From the NCBI GenBank assembly GCA_039798005.1, contig JBDKGV010000236.1:1-5391 (forward strand): DNA of 5,391 nt. The letters are read 5' to 3'. This document shows positions 5,211-5,391 of the stretch, one piece after another. Positions within the stretch are counted from its first letter, which is position 1. Every line of letters starts with the position of its first letter. Made by a program: the position numbers and the translations under genes. Source of the DNA: JBDKGV01 sp039798005 (GTDB taxonomy: Bacteria; Fibrobacterota; Fibrobacteria; UBA5070). The notes under the pieces were generated by a model that was given only the letters and a program-made list of their open reading frames with translations, was not told the DNA's origin and did not search any database.

Positions 5211-5391
5211 AGGTTCATTTTGCTGGCCCCCTCTCCCGCCCTGTTCGGCCCCCGGTGCCCGGCGACCTCGCCAAGCCTCCTCGCCTCCTCCAGATCCCGT
5301 CTCCGCATTCCGCTCGCCTTGAGGCTCTCGAAGGCTGAAACGATCGGGATCCGGCTCCGGCTGCGGGGTCTTGTCCCCCGAGACTCCGCTC
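5211..5391. other. GC-rich stretch upstream of guaB, unassigned
   Basis: I recognise no gene here. It has strand-biased pyrimidine-rich runs, an 8-bp tandem duplication GCCTCCTC (5275-5282 and 5283-5290), a hairpin with arms GCCTT (5316-5320) and AAGGC (5331-5335), a CCGGCT direct repeat near 5351-5362, and a GGGG/CCCC hairpin near 5366-5379. One minus-strand frame stays open from the right edge to a TGA at 5087-5085. Its translation is Gly/Arg-rich, low in complexity and unrecognised, so I leave it uncalled. Confidence 0.4.

Noticed and set aside
5144..5338. A 64-codon + strand frame upstream of guaB
   Set aside because: It has a non-ATG start, no ribosome site and Pro-rich low-complexity content, and it lies across the likely guaB promoter.

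Overview
The window is GC-rich bacterial DNA from what looks like a Gram-negative organism. It encodes a lipoprotein with a classical lipobox, a Sec-type exported protein, and a DUF4388 (PatA N-terminal-like) signalling protein. DUF4388 is frequent in Myxococcota and other delta-type lineages, Fibrobacterota and similar phyla. The Asp/Thr-rich linker of the lipoprotein would suit Fibrobacterota, but that placement is a guess from style and not from a marker gene. No rRNA, tRNA, CRISPR array, insertion sequence or phage gene is visible.

Layout. Positions 89-940 (+) encode a putative outer-membrane lipoprotein of unknown function. It converges on a leftward block that fills the rest of the window. 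Read in the direction of transcription (right to left), the block holds guaB (IMP dehydrogenase, 5085-3622), then a 203-bp intergenic stretch rich in inverted repeats, then a tight cluster. The cluster contains a CNBD-DUF4388 protein with a Cys-rich N-terminus (3418-2267), a small exported protein with two C-terminal membrane segments (2270-1719), and a TruC-type tRNA pseudouridine synthase (1695-979). The first two genes of the cluster overlap by 4 bp (ATGA). truC follows 23 bp after the second gene, or overlaps it by 4 bp if a GTG start is used. The three are therefore probably co-transcribed. Positions 5086-5391 upstream of guaB hold a candidate promoter, a leader hairpin, a near-ideal Shine-Dalgarno and a GC-rich stretch I cannot assign.

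How the genes fit together. guaB and truC are housekeeping genes (GMP synthesis and tRNA modification). The CNBD-DUF4388 protein and its overlapping exported partner have no known pathway and are the least ordinary genes here. The sequence gives no evidence of a defence, mobile or biosynthetic system. The points most worth checking are the multi-hairpin element that begins at the guaB stop codon, a G10 tract inside the exported-protein gene, and the domain make-up of the CNBD protein, whose phosphate-binding arginine appears to be missing.
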